Below, one piece after another: positions 43,601 to 53,248 of a stretch of 64,000 bases of DNA; within the stretch, counting starts at the first letter, position 1; every line of letters begins with the position of its first letter. The notes beneath the pieces were generated by a model that was not told the origin of the DNA, did not search any database, and was given only the letters and a program-made list of their open reading frames with translations. A program made the translations under genes and the position numbers. This DNA is from Bog-756 sp052326605 (GTDB taxonomy: Bacteria > Actinomycetota > Acidimicrobiia > Acidimicrobiales > RAAP-2): NCBI GenBank assembly GCA_052326605.1, contig JBKQMB010000036.1, positions 1-64,000 on the forward strand, given 5' to 3'.

Positions 43601-45061
43601 ATGACCAGACAACTCGAACGGGCGAACTACCGCATCACCTTCCTCGTTCTGCTCCTCGGAGCCTCCGCCTATGCACTTCTGCAGACGCTCGTGATCCCAG
43701 CGCTCCCGACGATCCAGCACGATCTGCACACCACGCAGAACACTGTGACGTGGGTGGTCACGGTGTACTTGCTCTCGGCGTCGATCTTCACGCCGATCAT
43801 GGGGCGGGTCGGCGACATGGTGGGCAAGGAGCGCATGCTGGTGGCCACCCTCGTCGCCCTCGCCGCCGGTTCGGTCGTGGCCGGTCTGGCTCACTCGATC
43901 GGGATACTCATCCTCGGCCGGGCGATCCAGGGCGTCGGCGGTGGGGTGCTGCCACTTTCCTTCGGGATCATCCGAGACGAGTTCCCCACGACCAAGGTGC
44001 CGACCGGTGTGGGTGTCATCGCCGCGATGATCGCGGTCGGCTCAGGCATCGGCCTCGTGGTGGCCGGCCCGATCATCAGCCACCTCAGCTACCACTGGCT
44101 CTTCTGGATCCCGTTGGTCATCATCGTCCTCGCCGCCATCTGCGCTCAGCTGTTCGTCCCCGAGTCGCCGGTGCGAACGGCGGGCCGGATCAACTGGCCG
44201 GCCGCGGTGCTGCTGTCGGGTTGGCTGGTGGCGCTCCTCCTCGGTGTGAGTGAGGCGCCCAGCTGGGGGTGGGGCTCCCCGAAGGTCCTCGGCCTCCTCG
44301 CCCTGGGCGTCGTCCTCGCCGCCGCCTGGATCGCCGTCGAGCTCCGCTCCCGCCAGCCCCTGATCGACATGCACATGATGCGGGTCCCGGCGGTGTGGAC
44401 GAACAACCTCGTGGCCTTTCTGTTCGGGGTCGGGATGTACTCGGCCATGGCTTTCTTGCCGGAGTTCCTACAGACACCGACCTCGGCCGGCTACGGGTTC
44501 GGGGCGAGCATCGTCCGCTCCGGGCTCTTCCTGCTCCCCCTCACGGTCACGATGTTCATCTTCGGCCTGCTCTCGGGGAGGATTGCGGCGGGGATCGGCT
44601 CGAAGATGGCGGTGATCATAGGTTCGGTCATCTCGTGCATCGCCTACGTCATGCTGGCGCTCGCCCACAGCCATGCGTGGGAGATCTACGTGGCCAGCGC
44701 CCTGCTCGGCGTCGGACTGGGGCTGGCATTCTCGGCAATGTCGAACCTCATCGTCCAGGCGGTTCCGCCGGCCCAGACCGGCGTGGCGAGCGGGATGAAC
44801 GCCAACATCCGCACCATCGGCGGGGCGGTGGGGGCGGCGGTGATGTCCAGCATCGTGACCTCGACCGTGCTCCACGGCGGGCTCCCCGCCGAATCCGGCT
44901 ACACCGACGGCTTCCTGTTCCTCGCAGCCGTAACCCTGGCGGCTGTCGTCGCCGCCATCTTCATCCCCAGCCCGTCGCCCGCTGCGAGGGAGGACCACGA
45001 GATCCACATGTCCCACGCCGAGCTGGCCATGGTCCCCGCCGGAACCATCACCGAAGGATGA
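43601..45061 (+). CDS. DHA2-family MFS drug exporter (EmrB/QacA type)
   Basis: A 486-residue transporter with about 14 helices. The N-terminus contains VIPALPTIQHDLHTTQNTVT and WVVTVYLLSASIFTPIMGRV, with the motif-A-like GRVGDMVGKERML and motif C GAAVMSSIV region later. It probably exports hydrophobic drugs with protons. Its stop overlaps the TetR start, so the two genes form an operon. Confidence 0.9.
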   Translation: MTRQLERANYRITFLVLLLGASAYALLQTLVIPALPTIQHDLHTTQNTVTWVVTVYLLSASIFTPIMGRVGDMVGKERMLVATLVALAAGSVVAGLAHSIGILILGRAIQGVGGGVLPLSFGIIRDEFPTTKVPTGVGVIAAMIAVGSGIGLVVAGPIISHLSYHWLFWIPLVIIVLAAICAQLFVPESPVRTAGRINWPAAVLLSGWLVALLLGVSEAPSWGWGSPKVLGLLALGVVLAAAWIAVELRSRQPLIDMHMMRVPAVWTNNLVAFLFGVGMYSAMAFLPEFLQTPTSAGYGFGASIVRSGLFLLPLTVTMFIFGLLSGRIAAGIGSKMAVIIGSVISCIAYVMLALAHSHAWEIYVASALLGVGLGLAFSAMSNLIVQAVPPAQTGVASGMNANIRTIGGAVGAAVMSSIVTSTVLHGGLPAESGYTDGFLFLAAVTLAAVVAAIFIPSPSPAAREDHEIHMSHAELAMVPAGTITEG

Positions 45062-45675
45062 TGGACCCGATCACGTCGTACGGATCGCGTGCCCTGCGAC
45101 GCGACGCCGCGGAAAATCGGGACAAGATCCTCGAGGCGGCGAGAGCCTCGTTCGATGAGGAGGGTTTCGAGATCGGCATTGAGGCGATCGCTCAGCGCGC
45201 CGGCGTCGGCGTCGGCACCGTCTATCGCCGGTTTCCGACCAAGGAGCTCCTGATCGCGGCAGTGGTCGACGAGGTCCTCGCGGCCATCCGCGACGCGGCC
45301 CTCGCTGCGAGTGAGCACGAATCCGCAACCGAGGGTTTGACCGAGTACCTCTTCACGGTGGGCCGGCTGCAGTTCGAACACGCCGGATGCCTGCCCCGGC
45401 TGTGGAACGGTGCCGACGATGCGGTGCGCCGGGAGATCGAGGCGATCAGCCGGCAGCTCCTCGCCAAGGCCCAAGCGACGGGGTCGGTCCGTGGCGATGT
45501 CGTCTACGAGGACATCGCCACGATCTTCTGGTCGCTTCAAGGGGTGATCGAGAGGACCGCCACCGTTGCGCCCGATGCCTGGAAGCGCCATCTCGATATT
45601 CTGATCCAGGCCTTGACCCAGGGCGACATTCCACTGGCTCACGCACCGCTAACCCCCAACAGGCCGAACGGGTGA
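45061..45675 (+). CDS. TetR-family repressor of the MFS exporter
   Basis: A 204-residue regulator. The HTH is in IEAIAQRAGVGVGTVYRRFP with TKELLIAAVVDE. The C-terminal ligand domain contains VYEDIATIFWSLQGVIERTA. Two adjacent ATGs (45058 and 45061) could serve as start. It overlaps the MFS stop. It likely binds the perfect inverted repeat at 43518-43549 and is released by an exported compound. Confidence 0.88.
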   Translation: MDPITSYGSRALRRDAAENRDKILEAARASFDEEGFEIGIEAIAQRAGVGVGTVYRRFPTKELLIAAVVDEVLAAIRDAALAASEHESATEGLTEYLFTVGRLQFEHAGCLPRLWNGADDAVRREIEAISRQLLAKAQATGSVRGDVVYEDIATIFWSLQGVIERTATVAPDAWKRHLDILIQALTQGDIPLAHAPLTPNRPNG

Positions 45676-45808
45676 AACGTGAGTCAGGGCGCGGGGTGAT
45701 CTCCTAACGGAAGGCAAGCCTCTCAGGCGAGCTTTTCGGTACCATCTTCCCTGGTCGGGGACCCACAGCGACGGAGTCGGAGAACAGCGGGCGGCCCGGT
45801 TCGGCTGC

Positions 45809-46234
45809 TCAGCCCGCCTTTCGGTACCGGCGAAGTCGATTGCCCGGGCGGCCGCGACCGCTCTGGGCTGGAGGTGCTTCCACGGGCTCGGGTGCCGACT
45901 CGGGCACCGCCTGGCACTCCGCACAGATGCGAGTCCCGTCGACCAGCCTGGTCACGCCCACCGCTCCGCACCGCTGACAGGGTCGCCCGACGAACACCTG
46001 AGCTACGGCCGTTGGCTGGAGCGCAGCCAGCTCTTGGAGGCGCTGCTGGATGTCGTCCTTAAGCACGAAGGCGCCCGACTCGGTGCGGCGAACCAGTTCC
46101 CAGGCGACGAGCTCGTGGATCAGGGGGGCGATCTGATCCAGCCGCCGCCCGGGGTCGCTCACCGCCCGGGCAACCAGCGCGGCGGGCGGCGGGGCCAAGC
46201 CGCCCTTGGGAATCCAGGTGTCGTCACCGATCAT
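45809..46234 (-). CDS. Hypothetical protein with winged-helix-like part and zinc ribbon
   Basis: 141 residues. ATG 46234 is preferred, six bases after AAGGAG. The N-terminal 80 residues (RRLDQIAPLIHELVAWELVR with TESGAFVLKDDIQQ) look like a small winged helix. PCQRCGAVGVTRLVDGTRIC then AEC gives a C-x2-C/C-x2-C zinc ribbon. The end is basic. Possibly nucleic-acid binding; family not recognised. Confidence 0.6.
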   Translation of the reverse strand: MIGDDTWIPKGGLAPPPAALVARAVSDPGRRLDQIAPLIHELVAWELVRRTESGAFVLKDDIQQRLQELAALQPTAVAQVFVGRPCQRCGAVGVTRLVDGTRICAECQAVPESAPEPVEAPPAQSGRGRPGNRLRRYRKAG

Positions 46235-46832
46235 CGCCATCTCCTTGCGTTCCCGCGCCGCCGCGCATCCGGCGATGCCTCTCTGCGGCACCGCCCATGC
46301 CCGTGCCCTGATGGCCCCGTCGAAGGTGTTCCGCGCCGAGGCCATCGTCATCGTCGCACGAACCCGGTGACCCGTAAAGGGGCAGAATCCTCTAATCGGC
46401 ATCTCGACCGGTCGGCAGCCCAACTGGCTGGCCTGAGCTGGGGGCCCGAGAGGCCGGCGTCCCGGCAAGCTCCGGCGGGCCGGGCACGCGGCCTGCTCCA
46501 GAGGATCGGGTCTGCTCGATTGGACCTTCGGCCATTCGGACGATGGTGCCCCGGTCGTCGTGGAGCCGGCTGAGGCCAAGGGCTGGAGTCGGCGAACCAT
46601 CGTCCCCGCCGGCCCGGATGAGTTCCCCCGGGTATTCCGGACAAGATCGCTCGTTCCGAAGAGCACCGCCCAGACAGGCAGCATCGCCGGTACAGACCGC
46701 AGGAGAAGGACAGATCGCACTCCTCCGGAACCTATGCGCTCACAAGCTCTTCGGCGGTGGCAGAATCGTTAGGTCCGATCCGAGGCCATGTGGGGCGCCA
46801 GAGTGGGTGGCGATAGCGAGGAGAGTGCTCTC
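46235..46832. other. Intergenic region, no gene seen
   Basis: About 600 bases with only antisense-type open frames. It holds the upstream regions of the zinc-ribbon gene (minus) and of DegV (plus). No strong promoter or repeat was noticed. Confidence 0.45.
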
Positions 46833-47675
46833 ATGTCTGGTGTCCACATAGTGACCGACAGCTCGTGCGATCTCGAACAAGACGAGACGGACCTGATCAA
46901 TACCGAGATCGTGCCTCTGAGCATCCGGATTGGGAGCGAAGAGTTCACCGACCGTCGGGACCTCAGCGTCGAAGAGTTCTACAGCAGAATGGCGAACTCC
47001 GACGTTCTCCCCCAGACTGCCTGCCCGTCGCCAGGTGCCTTCGAACGGGCGTTCCGCAACGCGGGCGACGCCGGTGCTGACGCAGTGGTCTGCCTCAACA
47101 TCTCGGGAGCATTGTCCACCACGTTGCAGTCGGCCCAAACCGCGGCCGCCACGTGTGAGGGACGACTACCGGTGCATGTGGTCGACAGCCGGTCCGTGTC
47201 CAGCGGACTCGGCACCCTCGTACTCGAAGCCGCCAAGACGGCCGGTGGTGGCGCCGGTGCAGACTCCGTGCTGCGCCGAATCCGCGACCTCATCCCTCGC
47301 ACGCACGTGTTCGCTGCTCTGAACACGCTGGAGAACCTGAAGAGGGGCGGGCGCATCGGGGGGGCCAAGGCGATGTTGGGATCGATGCTGTCGATCAAGC
47401 CTCTGCTCGACATCAGCGGTGGTGTGGTCCAGGAGGCCGGCAAGGCTCGTACCCGCAAGAGGGCCATGCAGATGCTCTACGAACGGATGATCGGCGCCGG
47501 GGAGATCGAGCATGTTGCGGTGATGCACGGTGGGGCACCCGACATCGACGAGTTCCTCGACCTCATCGCTCCCCACTTTCCCCGCACGGTGCTTCGAATT
47601 GGGAAACTGGGCGCCGTCGTCGGCGTTCACGGCGGTGCCCAGATCATCGGCGTCAGCTGGATCGCCGCAGCGTAG
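46833..47675 (+). CDS. DegV-family fatty-acid-binding protein
   Basis: A 280-residue DegV protein. HIVTDSSCDLEQDE at the start, TACPSPGAFERAF and LNISGALSTTLQSAQTAA are the lipid-head binding segments. TLENLKRGGRIGGAKAMLGS and SIKPLLDISGG are highly typical. In Gram-positive bacteria such proteins bind fatty acids for a fatty acid kinase, but no FakA gene is adjacent. The ATG at 46833 has GGAG upstream. Confidence 0.9.
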   Translation: MSGVHIVTDSSCDLEQDETDLINTEIVPLSIRIGSEEFTDRRDLSVEEFYSRMANSDVLPQTACPSPGAFERAFRNAGDAGADAVVCLNISGALSTTLQSAQTAAATCEGRLPVHVVDSRSVSSGLGTLVLEAAKTAGGGAGADSVLRRIRDLIPRTHVFAALNTLENLKRGGRIGGAKAMLGSMLSIKPLLDISGGVVQEAGKARTRKRAMQMLYERMIGAGEIEHVAVMHGGAPDIDEFLDLIAPHFPRTVLRIGKLGAVVGVHGGAQIIGVSWIAAA

Positions 47676-47893
47676 AGGGGAACGCGGAGGGGGATCTCGA
47701 GTCACTTGACGGAAACCAGTTCTTCGGATCTGAGCGGGGTGTGAAGGCGCCATCTGGAGCAATCGCCCCTCGGTTGAGCCAGGTACGGCACTGACCAATT
47801 CCGGCGGCCAGGTGGGCGATCTTCGACTCGGCGGAGGATGAGGCCGGATCGGGCATTGCGTCCTGTTTCTTGCGTGGCGTCCGAGTGATCGGC

Positions 47894-48685
47894 CTAGCCA
47901 ACTTCAATGGTGGGTGGAGTCCAGTCTGGATCCGGTTCGACGAACTGTCGGATCAGCGTGTGGAGGCCCATGCCCAAGATGGTCCACTCCTCCAACATCC
48001 CGCCAGTGCCTGTCGGCAAACTGATCTGTCGCATGGCTTGTTCATCGACGAGGTCTCGCAGCGCGCTGCCCTCCGCCAAGGCCTGGATGGCTGAGGCACC
48101 CTCGGCCATTGTGAGGGGCGCCTTGACCCGGAACCCGAGGTGGTCGAGCACGGCCGTGTAGAGATCGGTCGTGTCGCGCATGATGGATCCGTAGCTGATC
48201 AGGAGCGCCTCTTTGAGCCGTTCCTTATCGTCAGTGGACTGACCCGACCCGGCGAGTGCCCAGATCCCAATCCAGACCCGCCAGATGGGGGACGAACGGA
48301 GCGTGTCGAGCATTACCGTGCCGGTGACCCGGCAGAGATCAGACATGCATTGCCAGCGGCTCTCGACGCTAGAACGATCGGCGTTCACGAGGATATCGTT
48401 GAGGAGGATCTCTGACAGCTCATGGAAGTCCTGAGAGTCGCTGGCCGCAATCGTGGCGAGCACCTCGGTTTGGAACGCCTCCTGAGTTCGGAACGCCCTC
48501 CCGATGACCGACGCATTCGTTAGTCGAATGCCCTCAGTCTGCTCAAGTCTGTCGAATACACGCTTGAACGTAAGACCCTCCGCGCCGCTGCCGAGCCCTT
48601 CCTCCAGGAGGGTCTCGACGCCCGTGTCGAGCAGCAATTGCCTGATCTCGTCGGTACTTCGACGAGTACGCGGACCATCGGGCAT
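47894..48685 (-). CDS. TetR-like transcriptional regulator
   Basis: 263 residues. The N-terminus (TRRSTDEIRQLLLDTGVETL with TFKRVFDRLEQTEG and NASVIGRAFRTQEAFQTEVL) resembles a TetR HTH with a longer, atypical loop. The C-terminal part is helical, as expected for a ligand domain. The ATG at 48685 is used; an AGGAGG lies 13 bases upstream. Heptamer repeats about 60 bases upstream may be its operator. Codon use is less GC-biased than in the rest of the window. Confidence 0.65.
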   Translation of the reverse strand: MPDGPRTRRSTDEIRQLLLDTGVETLLEEGLGSGAEGLTFKRVFDRLEQTEGIRLTNASVIGRAFRTQEAFQTEVLATIAASDSQDFHELSEILLNDILVNADRSSVESRWQCMSDLCRVTGTVMLDTLRSSPIWRVWIGIWALAGSGQSTDDKERLKEALLISYGSIMRDTTDLYTAVLDHLGFRVKAPLTMAEGASAIQALAEGSALRDLVDEQAMRQISLPTGTGGMLEEWTILGMGLHTLIRQFVEPDPDWTPPTIEVG

Positions 48686-48744
48686 TAGCGCAGCAGACCT
48701 CCTACCGTTCCCAACCTCCAACTGAGCCGATGACGAAACAAGAT

Positions 48745-48780
48745 AGTCGCAACTCGCTCGTGCGACTCACAGTTGCGACT
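48745..48780. promoter_or_regulatory. Heptamer array upstream of the TetR-like gene
   Basis: On the minus strand AGTCGCA occurs twice in direct orientation and TGCGACT once inverted. The outer copies form 10-base perfect arms (AGTCGCAACT/AGTTGCGACT, 48745-48754 and 48771-48780). Candidate operator for the adjacent regulator. Confidence 0.55.
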
Positions 48781-49281
48781 TGTAGTTGCAATGGCTAGCC
48801 TCGCCACAGGCGGGACCCCTCGCTGCTCCGACAACAGGTGATGGCGGGCTCCTGTCGTCGGAGTGGCTGGTTCTGGAGCCGTCCGACGAGTTCCCGCCGG
48901 CCCCCCGGCACGAAGTGCCGGTGCCGCCTCCCGGAGCAAGATCCCGCGACCGCCACTTGCCCGGCGTCCGGTTCTCTTCAGATCCACCCGCCTACCGGCG
49001 CACCGCACATCACCCTCAGCCGGCGACCTGGACTCGACCAGGCACCCGTGACGCCCCATCCCGCTCAAGTCCGAAGTGCCCGGAAGCCAGTCGCACCGCA
49101 TCACGGAAGCGAATCACGACGCTCCTTGGTACAGGTCGTCTCCCGCTCAGGACGAACGATGAACAACTGGTCAGCCAAGGCTTGCACCCGGGTATCCCCG
49201 CCCGCTGCGAGGGCGGGACATTCCGGCAGCACGAGGATGGTCCCAGAAAGAGACGCCGGGTCCGCTTCCATCAGCGTCCGT
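48781..49281. other. Intergenic region, no gene seen
   Basis: About 500 bases between the regulator's operator and the HTH-like small gene. Frames in this stretch have no recognisable protein. Confidence 0.45.
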
Positions 49282-49632
49282 TCAGTCCTCGCCTCGTGCC
49301 TCCTTGGCGTACCGCGCTGCCAACTGGCGGGAGAACCCCCACGACTTGCTGAGATCAGTGATCGACATGCCCTCTTCGAGTGCGGCCGCAAAGACGGTCC
49401 GCCGCACGTCGTGTCGGCGCTGTTCGACGGCGGTCAGTGCGTCGTTGACCCGCTGCCGGGCCTCGGCAGGGTTCGCGGCGATAATCGCCGTGGCCACGTC
49501 AGCTCCCCGTTCGGCCTTTCTCAGGGCTCGCCGGAGTGCGACTTCCGTGGCACGGATGGCTTGGCGGGCCTCGGCCAGGGCGTCGAGAAGCTGCTCGACG
49601 CTCTCAGAAGCTTCTTGGGTCGACTTGGACAT
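49282..49632 (-). CDS. Small helical protein with C-terminal HTH-like motif (paralogue of 21506-21910)
   Basis: 116 residues. The middle is a long Ala/Arg/Glu-rich helix. The C-terminal EEGMSITDLSKSWGFSRQLA with ARYAKEAR is closely similar to the end of the protein at 21506. The ATG at 49632 is chosen; an upstream start at 49683 is possible. It probably recognises DNA or another protein through the conserved end. No named family. Confidence 0.62.
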   Translation of the reverse strand: MSKSTQEASESVEQLLDALAEARQAIRATEVALRRALRKAERGADVATAIIAANPAEARQRVNDALTAVEQRRHDVRRTVFAAALEEGMSITDLSKSWGFSRQLAARYAKEARGED

Positions 49633-49822
49633 AGGCGCATTCTTACCTGCGTCAAGCCGTGTGCCCAGGGACCCACACCGCAATCGTGTTAGCTCTGACC
49701 AAGGTGCACTCCGACGGGTCCGTCGAGCGAGGTCCGGCCGTCACGCTCCGGACCCGGCGCGTTACATCCTCAGAAGTAGCAGTGCCGACTGTCCGTGATC
49801 GCCGGGAGCGGGGCGGGGCGCA

Positions 49823-50215
49823 TTACTCACGGGGTTGCCGCCACCGAGCCGGCTCAACCCGACGCAGGCTCCAGGACGATGAACGGATCATGTCGGTACA
49901 ACGAAGCGACATCGTAGGGAAACCAGACCACCGGGTGTGGCCGGGGCGGCACACGAACCGAACGGTGTCCTCGTCCTCGACCGAAGAGGTCCCGAGGCGA
50001 GTCGCCAACCAGCGGTGCCCAGCACGCATCGTGTGAGTGCCGTGCCCGACCGGCAGGGCGGTGACCTGACCTTTCGCGACCACACCTACGGCTGCACCGT
50101 CGAGGACAACATGCCACCTTCGATAGCGGTCCAACATGCGCTGCCGGGAAGGGGCACTTGAGCTGGCGCTGTCGTCTGCAGCCTCAATGCAGTAGCGACC
50201 ACTGCGACCGGCCAA
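49823..50215 (-). CDS. Hypothetical protein with a small beta-rich (PEGA-like) domain
   Basis: About 130 residues, starting at TTG 50215 or ATG 50137. The core VVLDGAAVGVVAKGQVTALP with GHGTHTMRAG and VRFVCRPG follows the pattern of small beta domains in which a protein strand carries 'DG..VG...G' and 'PGxHT'. Such frames occur in many actinobacterial hypothetical proteins. The weak start lowers confidence. Confidence 0.45.
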   Translation of the reverse strand: MAGRSGRYCIEAADDSASSSAPSRQRMLDRYRRWHVVLDGAAVGVVAKGQVTALPVGHGTHTMRAGHRWLATRLGTSSVEDEDTVRFVCRPGHTRWSGFPTMSLRCTDMIRSSSWSLRRVEPARWRQPRE

Positions 50216-50236
50216 CTTCTCAGCCGAGCAGCTGGC

Positions 50237-50710
50237 TTAGATCGAGGCGGGAGTGGACTCGGCTGCCGTCTTGAGCCGCTCGAGAGTCTGCTCCATCCCA
50301 GCCCGACTGTACGCGGCGTCGTGCTCGACCCCGCTCACCGGCTTGCCGAGCGCCTTCGCGATGGGGCCGCGCTGGTCGATCCAGGTTTCCGTGGCCCGGC
50401 ATCCGGTCGCGGTCGTTTCGAATTCATAACGCCACTCGGCGACCTTGAGGCCCATCGCGGTGACGCGGAAGCTGAGCAGGCGACCAGGCTCGGCATCGAC
50501 GATCTTTCCAACGGTCTTCCATTTCTTCTTGCCGTTGCGGTTCATCCCTCGGAAGGTTGCGCCGGGTTGCGGGCCCGTCGCGCCGCGCAACCACGTGGCC
50601 CCCTCGTTCTCGGGTGACCATTCGCCCATTCGGGTCACGTCGGAGACCATCGCCCACACCTTCTTCGGCGGCGCGGTGATCTCCTGGGACACACTTACCT
50701 GCTCAGCCAT
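50237..50710 (-). CDS. SRPBCC (polyketide cyclase/START-like) protein
   Basis: 157 residues. VSQEITAPPKKVWAMVSDVT with RMGEWSP is the typical start of the hydrophobic-ligand barrel. It is followed by FRGMNRNGKKKWKTVGKIVD and ALGKPV near the end. It probably binds a hydrophobic ligand. The ATG at 50710 has GAAGGCGGA upstream; an earlier in-frame start lacks this. Confidence 0.85.
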   Translation of the reverse strand: MAEQVSVSQEITAPPKKVWAMVSDVTRMGEWSPENEGATWLRGATGPQPGATFRGMNRNGKKKWKTVGKIVDAEPGRLLSFRVTAMGLKVAEWRYEFETTATGCRATETWIDQRGPIAKALGKPVSGVEHDAAYSRAGMEQTLERLKTAAESTPASI

Positions 50711-51279
50711 GCGAATTCCGCCTTCTCGTCGGTCTACTGTAATGCCACTCATGTGGCATCACGCTGAAGTCCTTTCTAACACCCCTTGACATTCTGTGAA
50801 GACGCAGGATTCACATCCGCAAGCCCGGAGCTGGGTCTCCCCATGGCCCCGGGACCGAGTCACCTGCGCGGCGGGGCACCTAGCGATGGAGACAGCGACG
50901 GCGGAGGTTTCGGCGGCCTCCATCTCTATTCCCCCGCGATACCACAGCGCAGGAAGGACAGAGTGCCCAGCGCCGCCCATAGCCCGGACAGCCGGGCCCG
51001 CCTGAGAGGACATATTTAGACAGGGCGGGCTGGGTGCGACGCTGTTACCTGTCCCACCTAGCCGGCGATCAGTCATTTAGCGGACCCGCTCGCTATCGGC
51101 GCTTTACGAGTGGGTCGATCTACTGAGCTTGGGTCCAAACGGGAGCCTGACATGAGTAGCAAGCCAAGCTACCGGGCCGGTCATCAGGTTCGCCCAGGCA
51201 CGGGAGCATCTCGTCGAGCAAGCGATCTGAGCCTCTTCCTCCATATAGAGCCAATAGTCCCTACAGCCGATGGCCGATC
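50711..51279. other. Intergenic region holding one arm of the 115-base inverted repeat
   Basis: No gene seen. Bases 50947-51062 match, inverted, the segment beside tRNA-Arg. The 200 bases before the HD-GYP gene are less GC-rich than the chromosomal genes. Confidence 0.5.
50947..51062 (-). repeat. Imperfect inverted repeat, arm 1
   Basis: Read on the minus strand, this segment aligns with 55636-55750 of the plus strand over about 115 bases at roughly 80% identity by eye. One block, AACAGCGTCGCACCCAGCCC, is identical. The two arms enclose 4.6 kb with the cyclic-di-GMP genes and the intron remnant. No inverted-repeat-linked transposase is visible. Confidence 0.75.
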
Positions 51280-52692
51280 ATGTCGATGACATACCATATG
51301 AATTCACTCGCCAGCGTCGATCGGCACCATCTTCAAGCCGATCAGTTCCTCGCCGCGCTCATCTCTTCGTCGGTTGACGCCATCATCGGCAGGACGACGG
51401 ACGGAGAAGTGCTGTCTTGGAACGCTGCCGCCGAGCGCCTCTACGGATACTCGGCCGCTGAAATGCTCGGACGTGGCATCGCTGTGCTCTTCCCCTCATG
51501 GCCGCCCGATGAACACGACGACCTGCTCGCTCTCGCCCGGCAGGGCGAGTGCGTAACCGACCTGCACACCGAGCAGCTCCACAAGGACGGGGGACGCCTC
51601 AAGGTATCGATCACGGTGTCGCCGGTTATCGGACCTGACGGCGCGGTGGTCGGTGTTGCCACGGTCGCTCACGACCTGACCAAGGAGGTCCAAACGATTG
51701 CGGAACTACGAGAGTCCCAACGAAGTGCCACTCAAGCCCTGAACCTGCTTGAGGCCTTTCAAGAGACCGCTCCTATTGGTTTCGGAGTTGTGGACCGGGA
51801 CTTCCGAATCATACGCATCAACAAGATGCTTGCCGCCGCCCAAGGCTCTCCGGTGCAGGACCAGATCGGCCGCACTCTGGCTGAGGTCGTTCCGATGGTA
51901 TGGTCCCAGCTCGAATCGACCTTTAGGCGGGTTCTCGAAACCGGCGAATCCGTTGTCAACCTTGAGGTGCTCGCAGAGTTCGTCGTCGAGCCCCGCCGGT
52001 TTCACTACGCGCTCGCAAGCTACTTCCCCGTCCGTATTGACACAGAAATTGTCGGTGTGGGCATGGTGGTCGTCGACATCACCGATCGCAAGAATGCCGA
52101 ACAAGCACAGGACAAGCTGACCCACGCGGCTGTCGAGGCGATTGCCGCCATGGCCGAGGAGCGTGATCCCTATACGGCCGGTCATCAGCGCAGAGTCGCC
52201 GAACTTGCAGGCGCCATTGGAACGGAACTTGGACTCGAGGACGATGTGATCGAGGGCATCCGTCTCGCCGGAAACATCCACGACATCGGAAAGGTCAGCA
52301 TCCCCGCCGAGATCCTTGTCCGGCCGCGGACATTGCGTCCCTTTGAATGGGAGATGGTCAAGGGTCATCCTCAGATCGGCGCCGACATCGTTAGGGACAT
52401 CGAGTTCCCTTGGCCAGTGGCCGAGATGATCCTCCAGCATCACGAACGCTTGGATGGCAGCGGCTATCCAAGCGGCCTCCAGGGTGAAGAGATCCTCATC
52501 GGATCCCGGATCATCGGCGTCGCCGACACCGTCGAGGCGATGTCGTCACACCGGCCCTACCGGCCCGCCAAAGGGCTCGGAGCTGGCCTGGACGTGATCA
52601 CGCAAGGACGAGGCACCCTATTCGACCCCCAGGTGGTCGATGCGTGTCTGCGCCTGTTCCGAGAGGGCCGCTTCGCCTTTGGCGACAGCTAG
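51280..52692 (+). CDS. PAS-PAS-HD-GYP cyclic-di-GMP phosphodiesterase
   Basis: A 470-residue signalling protein. A first PAS domain (about residues 20-135; TTDGEVLSWNAAAERLYGYS) and a second (about 150-270; GFGVVDRDFRIIRINKMLAA) precede an HD-GYP domain (about 285-460). The metal site is His334-Asp335 in NIHDIGKVSIPAEILV, and the signature is HHERLDGSGYPSGL. HD-GYP enzymes hydrolyse cyclic di-GMP. It has no membrane helix, so it probably senses an internal signal. It converges on a GGDEF gene 556 bases away. Confidence 0.92.
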   Translation: MSMTYHMNSLASVDRHHLQADQFLAALISSSVDAIIGRTTDGEVLSWNAAAERLYGYSAAEMLGRGIAVLFPSWPPDEHDDLLALARQGECVTDLHTEQLHKDGGRLKVSITVSPVIGPDGAVVGVATVAHDLTKEVQTIAELRESQRSATQALNLLEAFQETAPIGFGVVDRDFRIIRINKMLAAAQGSPVQDQIGRTLAEVVPMVWSQLESTFRRVLETGESVVNLEVLAEFVVEPRRFHYALASYFPVRIDTEIVGVGMVVVDITDRKNAEQAQDKLTHAAVEAIAAMAEERDPYTAGHQRRVAELAGAIGTELGLEDDVIEGIRLAGNIHDIGKVSIPAEILVRPRTLRPFEWEMVKGHPQIGADIVRDIEFPWPVAEMILQHHERLDGSGYPSGLQGEEILIGSRIIGVADTVEAMSSHRPYRPAKGLGAGLDVITQGRGTLFDPQVVDACLRLFREGRFAFGDS

Positions 52693-53248
52693 CCGTGGAT
52701 GCCACGAGTACTCGCAGCCCGAGGTTCAGGCGCCCGGTGGCGGATCGGGCCACGGAGACTTGGCTGCCTTCAACAAAGCCGTTACCCCGACGATCGGCCG
52801 AGCAAGCGTAAGGGGGGCGGCAACACCGACCTCGCCTTTGGGTATGGTCGTCCGTCCGGCGAAACGGCCTTTGCCCCCGCCGTTGCCCCAGACGATCCGC
52901 TCAAACCCCAAATAGTCGCCCCATGCGAGGATACGCCTACCCCCTCCAAAGGGTGTCTTGGGCACAAGTATCCATTGATGCAAGCGGCGACTGAGACTCG
53001 TATCGGTCGCACCACGGGCACAACCCATGAAACGTTCCTCCCGTTCGCACGACCGTCCGAGATTGCCGGATACCGGATGGCCAGTCACACGAATCGCCTG
53101 CCCCACTCGTGCCTGGTTGGGGGCAGTTAGCGCACAGCAAGCGAGCGCCGGGCGATAACCCACGCGCTCCCGGCAGCCTGACCCTCCTGATCCGTAGGTG
53201 CAGGAATGGGAAGACGCTGGGCCCTCACCATGATCGTTGAGCGATCGT
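52693..53248. other. Gap between convergent cyclic-di-GMP genes
   Basis: No convincing gene. Several overlapping frames of 60-190 residues lack family character. Possibly decayed coding DNA. Confidence 0.4.

Noticed and set aside
47653..47907. Minus-strand frame overlapping the end of DegV
   Set aside because: 84 residues with some protein-like stretches, but it overlaps DegV and has no ribosome site or known motif.
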